DNA from: Bremerella cremea
GTDB lineage: Bacteria; Planctomycetota; Planctomycetia; Pirellulales; Pirellulaceae
NCBI RefSeq assembly: GCF_003335505.1
Contig: NZ_QPEX01000045.1
Span: forward strand, 62,001-126,000
Direction of reading: 5' to 3'
Length of the DNA: 64,000 nt
Shown here: positions 1 through 8,594 of the stretch, piece by piece
Layout: every line of letters begins with the position of its first letter
How positions within the stretch are numbered: position 1 is the stretch's first letter
Translations under genes and position numbers: made by a program
Notes under the pieces: model-generated
What the model saw: the letters and a program-made list of their open reading frames with translations, nothing else
Database searches by the model: none
Told to the model about the DNA's origin: nothing

Positions 1-468
1 CATCATTTTCAATGGCCCGACGACGCCTCCAAAGATGTCGTCCATGGTAGTGCTTGGATCTTCCACAATCACGACACGATCGCCCGCTTGAAGCTGGTAA
101 TCGTATTCCATGGGAATGGCTTTATCGACGTGATCGTATTGCGAAATCAACTTCTGAGGTTGGGCCCCAGGATGCTGCGGCAATCGGCTCACGGCGATAT
201 GGAATCGCTTGAACTTCGCATTCGCTTTGGCTTGGTCGACGGCGGCTTGCACCGTCGGAGCTTGGGCTAAGAGAATCTTCTGCGTCGAACCTTTGTGCTC
301 TTTCGACTGCATCTCGACAAGAATCATCGGCTGATTGGGCATCATGTTCGCTTGGTCCTGAGGCGAAGCCGAATCTAAGCTCGCCGAGGAGCGCATCATG
401 CTGCAACCACTTCCCAAGAGGATGATCAACAGTACGGGGAAAGTGAACAGGGGAAATCGGTGAACCAT
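1..468 (-). CDS. Lipoprotein, hypothetical (3' end cut by window edge)
   Basis: An open frame reads from an ATG at 468 to the window edge with no stop, giving 156 codons; the C-terminus lies outside. The N-terminus is a lipoprotein signal: a hydrophobic stretch, then LLGSGC with the lipidated Cys at about residue 23. The mature part has the segment YQLQAGDRVVIVED near the cut end, which resembles the 'xLxxGDxVxV' turn of polysaccharide-export/SLBB-type planctomycete envelope proteins. That resemblance is suggestive only. It is divergent from the efflux gene at 856. The antisense and other-frame ORFs here are weaker because this frame alone carries a coherent signal peptide. Function unknown. 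Confidence 0.7.
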   Translation of the reverse strand, partial: MVHRFPLFTFPVLLIILLGSGCSMMRSSASLDSASPQDQANMMPNQPMILVEMQSKEHKGSTQKILLAQAPTVQAAVDQAKANAKFKRFHIAVSRLPQHPGAQPQKLISQYDHVDKAIPMEYDYQLQAGDRVVIVEDPSTTMDDIFGGVVGPLKMM

Positions 469-855
469 TCTCACAATCCCTTGCGAAGCGAGGACCAAAA
501 GGGGGCATCTGCACGACGCGTCTCTTACGCAGCCGTTGTTTTAGGTATCGGTTACACCGCAGACGAAAGTTAATCCGATTCCAGAGAAAAATCCGGTTAG
601 TCAAAATAGGCAATGCATGCCTCGCTAGCATTCCCTATAGATACGATTGGTTTTACCCCATCCGAAGGTAAAACCGGCGGAACCCCGCAATAAATTGCTA
701 TCGTTACTATCGTCAACATTAACGATTGAGGGACCCGTATAGTCCGGAAACTTGACGACAAATTCCATACAACCGTTCCACCGATAACTTAGCTGAGGAG
801 ATTTTATTGGGAAGTAAAATATCTCACCACGAAACAGTTAGCTTGCGAACGGCTT
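469..855. other. Intergenic region between divergent genes
   Basis: This 387-base stretch separates two divergent envelope genes and should hold both promoters. I found no convincing -35/-10 pair and no small gene. The one clear structure is the inverted repeat at 649-675, annotated separately. Confidence 0.6.
649..675. repeat. Perfect 9-bp inverted repeat, possible operator
   Basis: GGTTTTACC (649-657) and GGTAAAACC (667-675) are exact reverse complements separated by 9 bases. No T-run follows and no gene ends nearby, so it does not look like a terminator. Its position between divergent genes, about 180 bases before the efflux gene, fits a dimeric repressor site. No regulator gene is visible next to it, so the role is inferred. 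Confidence 0.35.
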
Positions 856-2529
856 ATGCGAAACCCAAGACCCCACAACAATTCGCCCATCATAATAGGC
901 AAGTTGATCCTCGGTGCTGTCGCTGCGACGGTGCTGGGGCTCACTGGCTGCCTTGTTGGGCCAGACCATATCGATCCTGGAGCGCCGTTCCGCAGTGAAT
1001 GGATACCTCCCTTACCTCCGGGGGTAAATCAATCGTTCAACGATTCGGTTGCCTGGTGGACAAAGTTTAACGACCCGATTCTCAACAGTTTGATCGTACG
1101 AACGGCTCAGCAAAACTTGACCCTCGGTCAAGCCGCTGAAAAGATCGCCGAAGCACGGGCGTTGCGTGGCATTGCTCGTGGCGGGCTATTCCCCGACATT
1201 GATGGCATCGCCAGCTACACACGCCGGAAGCAGTCGGGTACCGGTAACACGTTCGGCTTTTCGCAGATTGCCCCCAAGCCGTTTAACTACTGGTCGTCTG
1301 GCTTCGATGCCACCTGGGAAATCGATGTCTTCGGGGCTGTCCGTCGCCGCTTGCAGGCTACCACCCAAGACATTGAAGTGGCCATCGAAGATCACAATGC
1401 TCTGATGGTTACCCTTCAGGGTGAAGTTGGTGCCAACTATATCACCGTTCGTACCTACCAGCGTCGGATTCAGTTCGCTGAGAGAAATATCGAACTGCAA
1501 CGGTTGGCTCTCCGAGATGCGGAAGTCAAGCTCGATGCTGGTACCGTCACTCAACTTGACGTTGAACAGGCCAAATACAACCTGTACCAAACAGAAGCCG
1601 CGTTGCCGCTGCTGCAGCAGGAAATGGAATTGGCTTACCATCGTCTGTCGGCACTGATGGGCGAACCTCCGTCCGATCTTGCCCAGCAGATCACTCCGAA
1701 CCAGCAGTTCCCTCTGCTGCCGGAAGATATTGGCGTGGGGCTGCCTATCGAGTTGATTCGTCAGCGTCCAGACATTCGCTCCTACGAACGGCAACTGGCT
1801 GCTCAAGCTGCCCGTATTGGCGTGGCTGTGGCCGAATTGTATCCGCGTTTTACGATAACCGGTACGTTCTCGGTCGACACAACGTCGTTCACCCGTTGGT
1901 TCGAGCCGCGTAGTATTGCCTATGCCTCTGGTCCTGGGGTGAGATGGAGACTTTTGGACTTCGGCCGTGTTCGTAGTGACATCGAAGTTCAACGGGCTCG
2001 CTGGCGAGGTCTGGTCTACGCTTACCAGAACTCGGTTGTCGAAGCCGCTGCCGAAGTGGAAGATTCGCTCTCGAAATACCGTTACAGCATCCAACGTGCT
2101 CAAAGCTTGCGAAAAGCAGCGGTTTCCGCTCGCAAAGCGGCTGAGATCTCGAAGGTACAGTACGATGGGGGCTTGATCCCATTCCTCACGCTGTTGGACG
2201 CTCAACGTGTTCAGGCCGAACTCGACGACCAGACCGCCTCAGCTGAAGGAGACATTTACCTAGCAGTGGTCTCGCTTTACAAAGCCTTGGGTGGTGGTTG
2301 GATCGATCCCTTCTCGGTAGCACAGAATCCGGGCGATACCGTTCCCAGCGAACTCGTATTGCCACCACCAGGCGATCCGAACGCTCCACCGCTTCCTTCG
2401 GGGCCCAACGCCCCGGCGGGCCCAACCGGCCCGGTGGGACCGGATCTTCCTATGAACCTACCGGCCAATGGAGCGGACGGCCTGCAGCCGGCTGAAGCAC
2501 TACCAGTTCCCATGCCAGGTAGTAGTTAG
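856..2529 (+). CDS. Outer-membrane efflux lipoprotein, OprM/NodT (TolC-like) family
   Basis: 557 residues. It is predicted to form the outer-membrane channel of a tripartite RND-type exporter. The N-terminus has a lipoprotein signal ending LGLTGC (Cys at about 32). The body shows the family features: VAWWTKFNDPILNSLI near the start, two helical OEP repeats, and IELIRQRPDIRSYERQLAAQAARIGVA between them, which matches the family 'LLxRRPDIxxAExxLxAAxAxIGVA' segment. An unusual Pro/Gly-rich tail runs from about 491 to 557 with collagen-like GPxGPxGP steps and is absent from the usual ~470-residue family members. No pump or adaptor gene is adjacent, so partners must be encoded elsewhere. A strong terminator follows. 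The start is the ATG that gives an intact signal peptide. Confidence 0.9.
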   Translation: MRNPRPHNNSPIIIGKLILGAVAATVLGLTGCLVGPDHIDPGAPFRSEWIPPLPPGVNQSFNDSVAWWTKFNDPILNSLIVRTAQQNLTLGQAAEKIAEARALRGIARGGLFPDIDGIASYTRRKQSGTGNTFGFSQIAPKPFNYWSSGFDATWEIDVFGAVRRRLQATTQDIEVAIEDHNALMVTLQGEVGANYITVRTYQRRIQFAERNIELQRLALRDAEVKLDAGTVTQLDVEQAKYNLYQTEAALPLLQQEMELAYHRLSALMGEPPSDLAQQITPNQQFPLLPEDIGVGLPIELIRQRPDIRSYERQLAAQAARIGVAVAELYPRFTITGTFSVDTTSFTRWFEPRSIAYASGPGVRWRLLDFGRVRSDIEVQRARWRGLVYAYQNSVVEAAAEVEDSLSKYRYSIQRAQSLRKAAVSARKAAEISKVQYDGGLIPFLTLLDAQRVQAELDDQTASAEGDIYLAVVSLYKALGGGWIDPFSVAQNPGDTVPSELVLPPPGDPNAPPLPSGPNAPAGPTGPVGPDLPMNLPANGADGLQPAEALPVPMPGSS

Positions 2530-2569
2530 TAAGTCGGATTGGCTTCCTAACCGTTCTGCAAGCAAGCGA

Positions 2570-2608
2570 CGGGTGATTCGAGACCTCCTTCTCGAATCAC
2601 CCGTTTTT
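2570..2608 (+). terminator. Rho-independent terminator after the efflux gene
   Basis: CGGGTGATTCGAG (2570-2582) pairs perfectly with CTCGAATCACCCG (2591-2603) around an 8-base loop and is followed by five T. It lies 40 bases after the efflux stop and about 120 bases before pyrB, so it most simply ends the efflux transcript. A role as a pyr leader attenuator cannot be excluded, but I saw no alternative pairing. Confidence 0.85.
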
Positions 2609-2727
2609 CGTTTCCCGGCAAAAACGGAGCAGATTCCCCCGTCCCCCAGGTTGTGACCAGCGGTAGGAATCCTTAGAATTTGGCCCCAAGTAGATCGTCC
2701 CAACCGCTATGTATATTCTGGAATTCC

Positions 2728-3690
2728 ATGGAGACGCCTGGGTTTCTCGAGCCCTTTCAAGGCCGCTGGACTAAGCGGCATTTGCTCGATTTAGAAAGTT
2801 TGACGTCGGACGAAATCACCCTTCTTCTCGACGTTGCACAAGCGTTCAAAGACTCCACTGAAAACTGCCGACGTAAATTATCGATCCTTACCGGTCGCAC
2901 GTCCGTGAATCTGTTTTTCGAGGACTCGACACGTACTCGAACCAGCTTTTCCTTGGCCGCCCGTCGCTTGGGCGCGGATGTCGTCGAGTTTTCAGCCTCC
3001 AGCAGCAGCCTCTCGAAAGGGGAAACCTTGCTGGACACGGCCAAGACGATCGAATCGATGTGCATCGATACGCTCGTTTGCCGCCACAAGGCTCCTGGCA
3101 CTCCGCAAATGCTGGCCAAAAACCTGGATTGTGGGGTCATCAACGCAGGGGACGGCCCCCACGAGCACCCCACTCAAGGCCTGCTCGATATCCTCACAAT
3201 CCGTCAACACCGGGGCACGCTGGCCGGCAAAACGGTTGCGATGGTTGGCGATATCGCCCATAGCCGGACGGCCCGCTCGAATATCTGGGGGCTGCAAAAA
3301 CTGGGTGCCCACGTGATCGTTTGCGGCCCCTCGACACTCGTTTCCCGCCGCTGGGAAGAGTTCGGTGTCGAAGTATCGCACGATCTCGATTCCATTTTAC
3401 CCCGCTGCGACGTGCTGAATTTGCTGCGTATTCAGTTCGAGCGACAGTACACCCGACCATTTCCTTCCGTTCGCGAATACGCCTTGCTATATGCGATGGA
3501 CCGCAAACGGATGGAGCGTGCCAAATCGGACATCCTGATCATGGCCCCAGGCCCGATCAACCGTGGCGTGGAAATCACCCCGGAAGTCGCTGACGGCGAG
3601 CATTCCGTCATCCTTCACCAGGTCAACAATGGGCTCGCCGTGCGAATGGCAGCGATGTGGCTATTGAACGACGGTCGCGCCACATCGTAG
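2728..3690 (+). CDS. pyrB: Aspartate carbamoyltransferase catalytic chain
   Basis: 320 residues from the ATG at 2728; an upstream in-frame start would add 16 residues without family similarity. It transfers carbamoyl from carbamoyl phosphate to aspartate, the first committed step of pyrimidine synthesis. The carbamoyl-phosphate loop [12 protein letters not shown] (STRTR at about 67-71), the SKGET segment near 97-101, HPTQ (147-150) and the C-terminal [12 protein letters not shown] are all present. Length is close to the usual ~305-310. The next gene is a dihydroorotase-like protein without metal ligands, the arrangement known from Pseudomonas pyrB-pyrC'. The pair is probably co-transcribed (77 bases apart). 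Confidence 0.95.
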   Translation: METPGFLEPFQGRWTKRHLLDLESLTSDEITLLLDVAQAFKDSTENCRRKLSILTGRTSVNLFFEDSTRTRTSFSLAARRLGADVVEFSASSSSLSKGETLLDTAKTIESMCIDTLVCRHKAPGTPQMLAKNLDCGVINAGDGPHEHPTQGLLDILTIRQHRGTLAGKTVAMVGDIAHSRTARSNIWGLQKLGAHVIVCGPSTLVSRRWEEFGVEVSHDLDSILPRCDVLNLLRIQFERQYTRPFPSVREYALLYAMDRKRMERAKSDILIMAPGPINRGVEITPEVADGEHSVILHQVNNGLAVRMAAMWLLNDGRATS

Positions 3691-3767
3691 CCTCCCCATC
3701 AATCAGCTAAGAGAGAGACTTCACCTTCGTGCCTTGCCCAGCCATGGCAAGCCCAGTGGAAACAACC

Positions 3768-5054
3768 ATGCCTCGCACGCTTATTCTAAACGGTCGCGTG
3801 ATTGACCCCAGCCAGGGGATCGATCGGATTACGAACCTGCTGATCGACGAGGGACGTATCGGAGCGATCGACGTCGACGCAAACACCTCCGCTGCCCGAG
3901 TGATCGATGCATCCGGAAAGCTGGTTGTTCCTGGGCTGATTGACCTGAATGTCCAGATTCGAGAGCCAGGCTTCGAGGAAGACGAAACCATCGAATCGGC
4001 CGCCTTTGCTGCACTTGCAGGCGGCTTTACTTCGATTGCCGCTATCTCGGAAACGAATCCCCCTGTCGATAGCGCCGCCGCCGTGACCTACCTTGGTCGC
4101 CAAGCAACCGATGCCGATCACTGCAACGTCTACCCGGTTGCGTGCGTCAGCAGCGGACGGCAAGGGGAAGAGATGGCCGAGATTGGCATCTTGAATAACG
4201 CCGGCGCGATAGCCTTTAGCGATGGCCAGCGTCCCGTTTCGAACCCGGAACTACTTCGGCGAGCCTTAGAATACACGCTGATGTTCAATCGCCCGGTGCT
4301 CAACCGGCCTGAAATGGTCGAACTTTCGCGAGACGGCGTGATGCACGACGGCAAGGTTTCTACCGTGCTGGGCTTGGCGCCGATGCCCACCGAGGCCGAA
4401 GACGTCATGGCCGCACGCGATATTCGCATTTGCGAAGCAACCGGAGGCAAACTGCATCTGCTCGGCATCTCGTGCAGCGGCACCGTCGAGATACTTCGTC
4501 GTGCTAAAATGCGCAGCGTAGGCGTCACGGCCAGTATTTGTGCCTACCAGTTCGCCGAAACCGACGAAGCAATGCGCGACTTCCATACCAGCTTTAAGCT
4601 GAATCCTCCTTTGCGTTCCGCCGATCATATCAAGGCCTGCATCGCCGGCCTCAAAGATGGCACGATCGACGTGATCGCCAGCGGGCACGCTCCCCGGTCT
4701 TCCGAAAAGAAGATGTGTGCGATCACCGAGGCGCCGTTCGGCATGGTCGGCCTGGAAACGGCACTCGGCTTGGTGAGCACTCATCTGGTCGCCGCTGGAC
4801 ATCTCGACTGGTCGACCGTCATTAAAGCGATGTCGTTCAACGCCGCCCAGGTCTTGGGGCTCGCGAAGGGCACACTTCAAGTTGGGGCCGATGCCGACAT
4901 CACCATTATCGACCCGCAACATCGCTGGACCGTCGACACGACCGATTACCGCTCGAAGAGCTTCAACTGCCCCTTCCACGGAGTGGAACTGATCGGCCGC
5001 GCGGTTGAAACGATTGTAGGCGGTGTCAGCAAGTTTCGGTACGATGCAGCGTAG
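3768..5054 (+). CDS. Dihydroorotase homologue lacking metal ligands (PyrC'-like)
   Basis: 428 residues, class I dihydroorotase (amidohydrolase) fold, length normal for the family. In active enzymes the N-terminal motif is D-x-H-x-H-x-R; here it reads DLNVQIREPG, so both zinc histidines are replaced (N61, Q63). The later ligands are also lost: the expected 'HaE' histidine is N179 (VLNRPEM), the 'HicHxST' histidine is G233 (HLLGISCSG), and the catalytic Asp of 'TDHAPH' is Gly (SGHAPR, 305-310). The substrate-side LNPPLR is kept. I infer a non-catalytic partner of PyrB, as known for Pseudomonas PyrC'. The start at 3768 is preceded by GTGGA; GTG 3729 and ATG 3744 are alternatives. Many annotation pipelines would call it simply pyrC. 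Confidence 0.88.
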   Translation: MPRTLILNGRVIDPSQGIDRITNLLIDEGRIGAIDVDANTSAARVIDASGKLVVPGLIDLNVQIREPGFEEDETIESAAFAALAGGFTSIAAISETNPPVDSAAAVTYLGRQATDADHCNVYPVACVSSGRQGEEMAEIGILNNAGAIAFSDGQRPVSNPELLRRALEYTLMFNRPVLNRPEMVELSRDGVMHDGKVSTVLGLAPMPTEAEDVMAARDIRICEATGGKLHLLGISCSGTVEILRRAKMRSVGVTASICAYQFAETDEAMRDFHTSFKLNPPLRSADHIKACIAGLKDGTIDVIASGHAPRSSEKKMCAITEAPFGMVGLETALGLVSTHLVAAGHLDWSTVIKAMSFNAAQVLGLAKGTLQVGADADITIIDPQHRWTVDTTDYRSKSFNCPFHGVELIGRAVETIVGGVSKFRYDAA

Positions 5055-5178
5055 TTCGCTTTCCTCTTAGGTGCTTCTCGCTCCTGCAGGAAGAGAGGAA
5101 CCAGGGCGTTTCCTATTCATCTGTAGCGTCTTTACCAGCCAAAAGATGAACGGAACGTGCCCTTAAAAGGAATGCCTC

Positions 5179-5910
5179 ATGTCGCTCATCATCGACGGAT
5201 ACAATCTGCTTTTTGCTGCCGGCATGGTCGGCTCGGTCGATGGAGAGGGTTCGTTTGAAGGGGAACGTCGAGCTCTTCTCGATGCTTTGCTCAAGGTCAT
5301 CGACCCAAAGGAACTGTCCCAAACGACGGTCGTTTTCGATTCGGCCAACGCTCCGCCTGGCCTCCCTCGAACAGTTAATCACCACCAGATTACTGTCCGT
5401 TTCGCTTCCGGCTATGCTGACGCCGACGAGATGATCGAAGAACTGATTCGCGATCATCATGCCCCCAAACGCCTAACCGTTGTTTCCAGCGATCACCGCG
5501 TGCAGCGGGCTGCCCGTCGCCGCAAAGCGACCGCGATCGATAGCGATAGCTGGTTTCGGCTGATGCGGCAAACAAGAAAGCGGATTCAAGAGCAAGAGGC
5601 GAAGAAGCCCCCGCCCCCTAAACAGCCATCCGCTTCGGTTCCCAACGCCCAAGTCAACGAATGGATTAAGTTCTTTGGCGAAATCGATCTGGCAGATCTC
5701 ATGCCACCAGAGACGGCGGACCCGCAAACGCGGCAACCTAAAGCCGCCTCTCCCTCACGACCTGCGGCAACCCATGAAGCCCCCGCGAAGCCAAGCGAGA
5801 AACGCAAACCCGCCGAGGCAGGGGAGGGCAAAGAAGCAGCGTCTAACGTATTCTCGGCCGACTATTTAAAGAAGATCGCCAACGAATTCTTCGGCCCAGG
5901 CGAACAGTAG
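5179..5910 (+). CDS. NYN/YacP-type nuclease-fold protein
   Basis: 243 residues. The first ~145 residues are a NYN (PIN-like) domain: MSLIIDGYNLL with the first acidic residue, VVFDSANAP, SGYADADEMIEELI with the second acidic cluster, and VVSSDHRVQRAARRRKA with the third Asp. These acidic residues fit a metal-dependent RNase centre; YacP relatives are linked to rRNA/mRNA processing. The rest is a Lys/Pro/Ala-rich linker and a short conserved-looking end (NVFSADYLKKIANEFFG). An AAAGGAA ribosome site sits before the ATG. It follows the pyr pair by 124 bases and converges on purD. The RNase role is inferred from the fold. Confidence 0.85.
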   Translation: MSLIIDGYNLLFAAGMVGSVDGEGSFEGERRALLDALLKVIDPKELSQTTVVFDSANAPPGLPRTVNHHQITVRFASGYADADEMIEELIRDHHAPKRLTVVSSDHRVQRAARRRKATAIDSDSWFRLMRQTRKRIQEQEAKKPPPPKQPSASVPNAQVNEWIKFFGEIDLADLMPPETADPQTRQPKAASPSRPAATHEAPAKPSEKRKPAEAGEGKEAASNVFSADYLKKIANEFFGPGEQ

Positions 5911-5964
5911 ACGCGCTGGGCAGCAGTTCTCAACCAATATATACAAGAGGTCAAAGCCCGTCGC

Positions 5965-7260
5965 TTACGGGTGTCGCAGGGCTTTGTCCGAGATATCCTT
6001 CCGGCACCAGGCTCCATCCCAGCGAATACATTTGACGGCGGTATATGCTTTTAGCTTCGCCGCAGAAATGGTTTCGCCGATTGCGGTAACACCAAGCACG
6101 CGGCCTCCGTTGGTGACAATCTGGTCGCCGTTGAATTTGGTGCCCGCATGAAAGACCTTGACGTCTTCCAGCTTCGCGGCTTCATCCAGACCACGGATTG
6201 TTTTTCCTTTTTCGTAGCTGCCAGGATAACCTTCGGAAGCCATCACCACGCAAACCGCCGGACGCGTATCCCACTCGGGCGGGTCGATCGAATCGAGACG
6301 ACCCTCAGCACACGCTTCTAAAATGTCTGCCAAATCAGATTTCAACCGCATCAAAATCGGCTGACATTCAGGATCCCCAAAACGGACGTTGTACTCAAGA
6401 ACCTTGGGGCCTTGGTTGGTCATCATCAAACCGGCATAAAGAACGCCCTGAAACGGATTTCGGGCTCGCTTCATCCCATGCACGGTCGGAACCAAGACCT
6501 TCTCTTCGACCATCGCCATGACTTGAGGCGTTACCAGCGGGGTAGGGGAGTAAGCCCCCATGCCGCCCGTATTGGGCCCTTGGTCGTCGTCGTAAGCTGG
6601 CTTATGGTCTTGGGCCGGAGGCAAGGTAAGAATCGTCTTGCCGTCGGTAATTGCAAGGACGCTTGCCTCTTCGCCATCGAGCCGTTCCTCGATGATGATC
6701 TGGGCGCCCGCATCTCCAAACACACGCAAACGCCCGATCTGATCGATCGCTTCTAAGGCTTCCTCTGCCGTGTTACAGACAGTCACCCCTTTGCCAGCGG
6801 CCAGGCCATCGGCCTTGATCACGACCGGCACATCCTCTCCTTCGTGAGGGAAGCGATCTTTAATGTAACGAGCAGCCGCATCTGGTTCACGAAAAACGCG
6901 ATAGTCGGCCGTAGGGACGTCGGCACTGCGTAAGGTTTGCTTACAAAACGCCTTGCTGCCTTCCAACTGGGCGGCAACCCTATTGGGGCCGAAGATCTTC
7001 AGGCCACGTTCGCGAAAATAATCGACGGCGCCTGCCACCAGGGGGGCTTCTGGTCCAACCACGGTTAGCCCGACGTCGTTCCGCTTCGCGAAATCCGCCA
7101 AGGCCGCAAAATCGGTTTCGTCAATCGCGATGTTCTCGGCATCGATCTGCGTCCCAGCATTGCCTGGCGCCACGAATACATTCCGCACGCGCGAGCTTTG
7201 TGACAACTTCCAAGCTAACGCGTGTTCGCGTCCGCCCGAACCTAAGACCAATACGTTCAT
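5965..7260 (-). CDS. purD: Phosphoribosylamine-glycine ligase (GARS)
   Basis: 431 residues, normal length. It joins glycine to 5-phosphoribosylamine using ATP in de novo purine synthesis. The N-terminal domain begins MNVLVLGSGGREHALAWKL, the ATP-grasp region has VVIKADGLAAGKGV, the centre has AQDHKPAYDDDQGPNTGGMGAYSP, and the C-terminal part has EYNVRFGDPECQ, all family signatures. It is a single-domain PurD, not a PurD-PurM fusion. It is transcribed alone on the minus strand, convergent with the NYN gene. Confidence 0.97.
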   Translation of the reverse strand: MNVLVLGSGGREHALAWKLSQSSRVRNVFVAPGNAGTQIDAENIAIDETDFAALADFAKRNDVGLTVVGPEAPLVAGAVDYFRERGLKIFGPNRVAAQLEGSKAFCKQTLRSADVPTADYRVFREPDAAARYIKDRFPHEGEDVPVVIKADGLAAGKGVTVCNTAEEALEAIDQIGRLRVFGDAGAQIIIEERLDGEEASVLAITDGKTILTLPPAQDHKPAYDDDQGPNTGGMGAYSPTPLVTPQVMAMVEEKVLVPTVHGMKRARNPFQGVLYAGLMMTNQGPKVLEYNVRFGDPECQPILMRLKSDLADILEACAEGRLDSIDPPEWDTRPAVCVVMASEGYPGSYEKGKTIRGLDEAAKLEDVKVFHAGTKFNGDQIVTNGGRVLGVTAIGETISAAKLKAYTAVKCIRWDGAWCRKDISDKALRHP

Positions 7261-7779
7261 AAAACCGCAGCCGCTTTCATGGCGAAAAAATCGATGAAAT
7301 GAAGAATCGTGCAGTGTACCAAATTACCATTTCCACGATCACCTCCTGCGGAAAAACGAAGTCAAACTGTCCGATTGTTGCTAAGTTGGCAAAAATGTGT
7401 CTGGGATTGAAAGAAAGTAATGCTTGATTCCAGCGCACCGCTTGGTAAAACAGGCACTCTATAATGCAATCCTTCACAACACGCTGACCCGTTCGGTGCC
7501 CACCTTAAAACGCCCTCCGATAAGCCTTACGGTTTTTGAGATCTTTTACAGTCACTTAAAACCGCCTATCCGGGGGTGGAAACAATCCGGCTTGGCTCGT
7601 AAATTAAACTGATTACGCTCCCCTCATTGGGGTGCGACAGAAATCACGGGCACAAAATTCCCAGATGCATATAATGTGTGGTGGAATAACGCGCCCTACT
7701 GAGGCGGTGAGATTCCCTTGCTTTTCACCCCTCCAACCTTCCCACCCCCCTAAAACGAATTGCCATTAAGGAGTACTGG
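7261..7779. other. Long intergenic region before the respiratory cluster
   Basis: 519 bases between purD (-) and the first cupredoxin-like gene (+). No convincing gene was seen; the short ORFs here have no signal peptide, ribosome site or family features. A perfect TATAAT lies at 7670-7675, about 105 bases before the gene start, with no good -35 box at 16-18 bases. It may be the promoter of the downstream genes, but this is weak. Confidence 0.4.
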
Positions 7780-8565
7780 ATGAAAATATCGCAACTTGGA
7801 TTGATGGTTGTCGCCGTGATTGGAGTTTGTGCACAAAGTGCCATGGCTCAAAATTGGGGAACCGTCACTGGTCGCTTTCTGATCGACGGCAAAGCTCCCA
7901 CGATTCCTGATGACAACATCACCAAAGATTCTGAATTCTGCGGTGCCAAGCTCCCCAACCCTTCGTTGAAGGTCGGTGAAGATGGCGGCGTCCAGAACGT
8001 GGCCATGTGGCTGTACCTCGATCGTGGCGACAAAGCCCCTACTCCGCATCCTTCCTACGCCGAAGCCGCTAAGAAACCAGTTCTCGTAGACAACAAGGCT
8101 TGCCTGTACGAACCACACATCGTGGGGGTTCTAGTCGGTCAAAAGGTCGACTTCAAGAACTCGGACCCCATTCCTCATAACTTCAAAGTGGAAGGCTTCG
8201 CCAACTCGGGCATGAACAACTTGGTTCCTGTCGGTGGTGTTTTCCAGCATGAATTTACGTCGGAAGAACGCTACCCAATGAATGCCAGTTGCTCGATCCA
8301 TCCTTGGATGGCCGGCAAGATCATCGTTCGCGAATCTCCTTACATGGCCGTCTCGGCTGAAGATGGGACATTCACCATCGAAAACATGCCGGTTGGCAAG
8401 CACAAGCTGCAAGTTTGGCACGAAATCCCCGGGACGATCAAAGAGATGAACGTCGGCGGTAAGAAGGTCAAAGATCGCAAAGGCCTGCTTGAAATCGAAG
8501 TTAAGCCAGGCGACAACGACCTGGGCGACATCAAGCTCGACGCCAAACTGCTGACCCCTAAATAA
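7780..8565 (+). CDS. Secreted cupredoxin-like protein, copy 1
   Basis: 261 residues with a cleavable signal peptide (cleavage after AMA, about residue 23). A likely cupredoxin fold runs from about 105 to 185: His133 in DPIPHNF, then ASCSIHPWM with Cys171, His174 and Met177. This His...Cys-x2-His-x2-Met pattern matches type 1 copper ligands. The C-terminal part (GTFTIENMPVGKHKLQVWHE) resembles a carboxypeptidase-regulatory-like beta sandwich. GGAG precedes the start. Copy 2 follows directly. Next to a cytochrome c/oxidase operon, a periplasmic electron-transfer or copper-handling role is plausible but not shown. Confidence 0.8.
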   Translation: MKISQLGLMVVAVIGVCAQSAMAQNWGTVTGRFLIDGKAPTIPDDNITKDSEFCGAKLPNPSLKVGEDGGVQNVAMWLYLDRGDKAPTPHPSYAEAAKKPVLVDNKACLYEPHIVGVLVGQKVDFKNSDPIPHNFKVEGFANSGMNNLVPVGGVFQHEFTSEERYPMNASCSIHPWMAGKIIVRESPYMAVSAEDGTFTIENMPVGKHKLQVWHEIPGTIKEMNVGGKKVKDRKGLLEIEVKPGDNDLGDIKLDAKLLTPK

Positions 8566-8594
8566 CCCACGCTGGTTTTGAGGAGTTGATTGTC

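Noticed and set aside
122-631. 169-residue minus-strand ORF at the left edge
   Set aside because: It overlaps the real lipoprotein frame (468 to edge), has no signal peptide or motif and an Arg/Pro-biased shadow composition.
1186-2205. 339-residue ORF antisense to the efflux gene
   Set aside because: Shadow of the OprM-type gene; composition and lack of motifs show it is not coding.
5952-5986. CAAAGCCC/GGGCTTTG stem at the purD 3' end
   Set aside because: Loop of 19 bases overlapping the purD stop and no T-run; too weak to call a terminator.
7277-7612. Short ORFs on both strands before the cupredoxin genes
   Set aside because: No ribosome site, signal peptide or family features.
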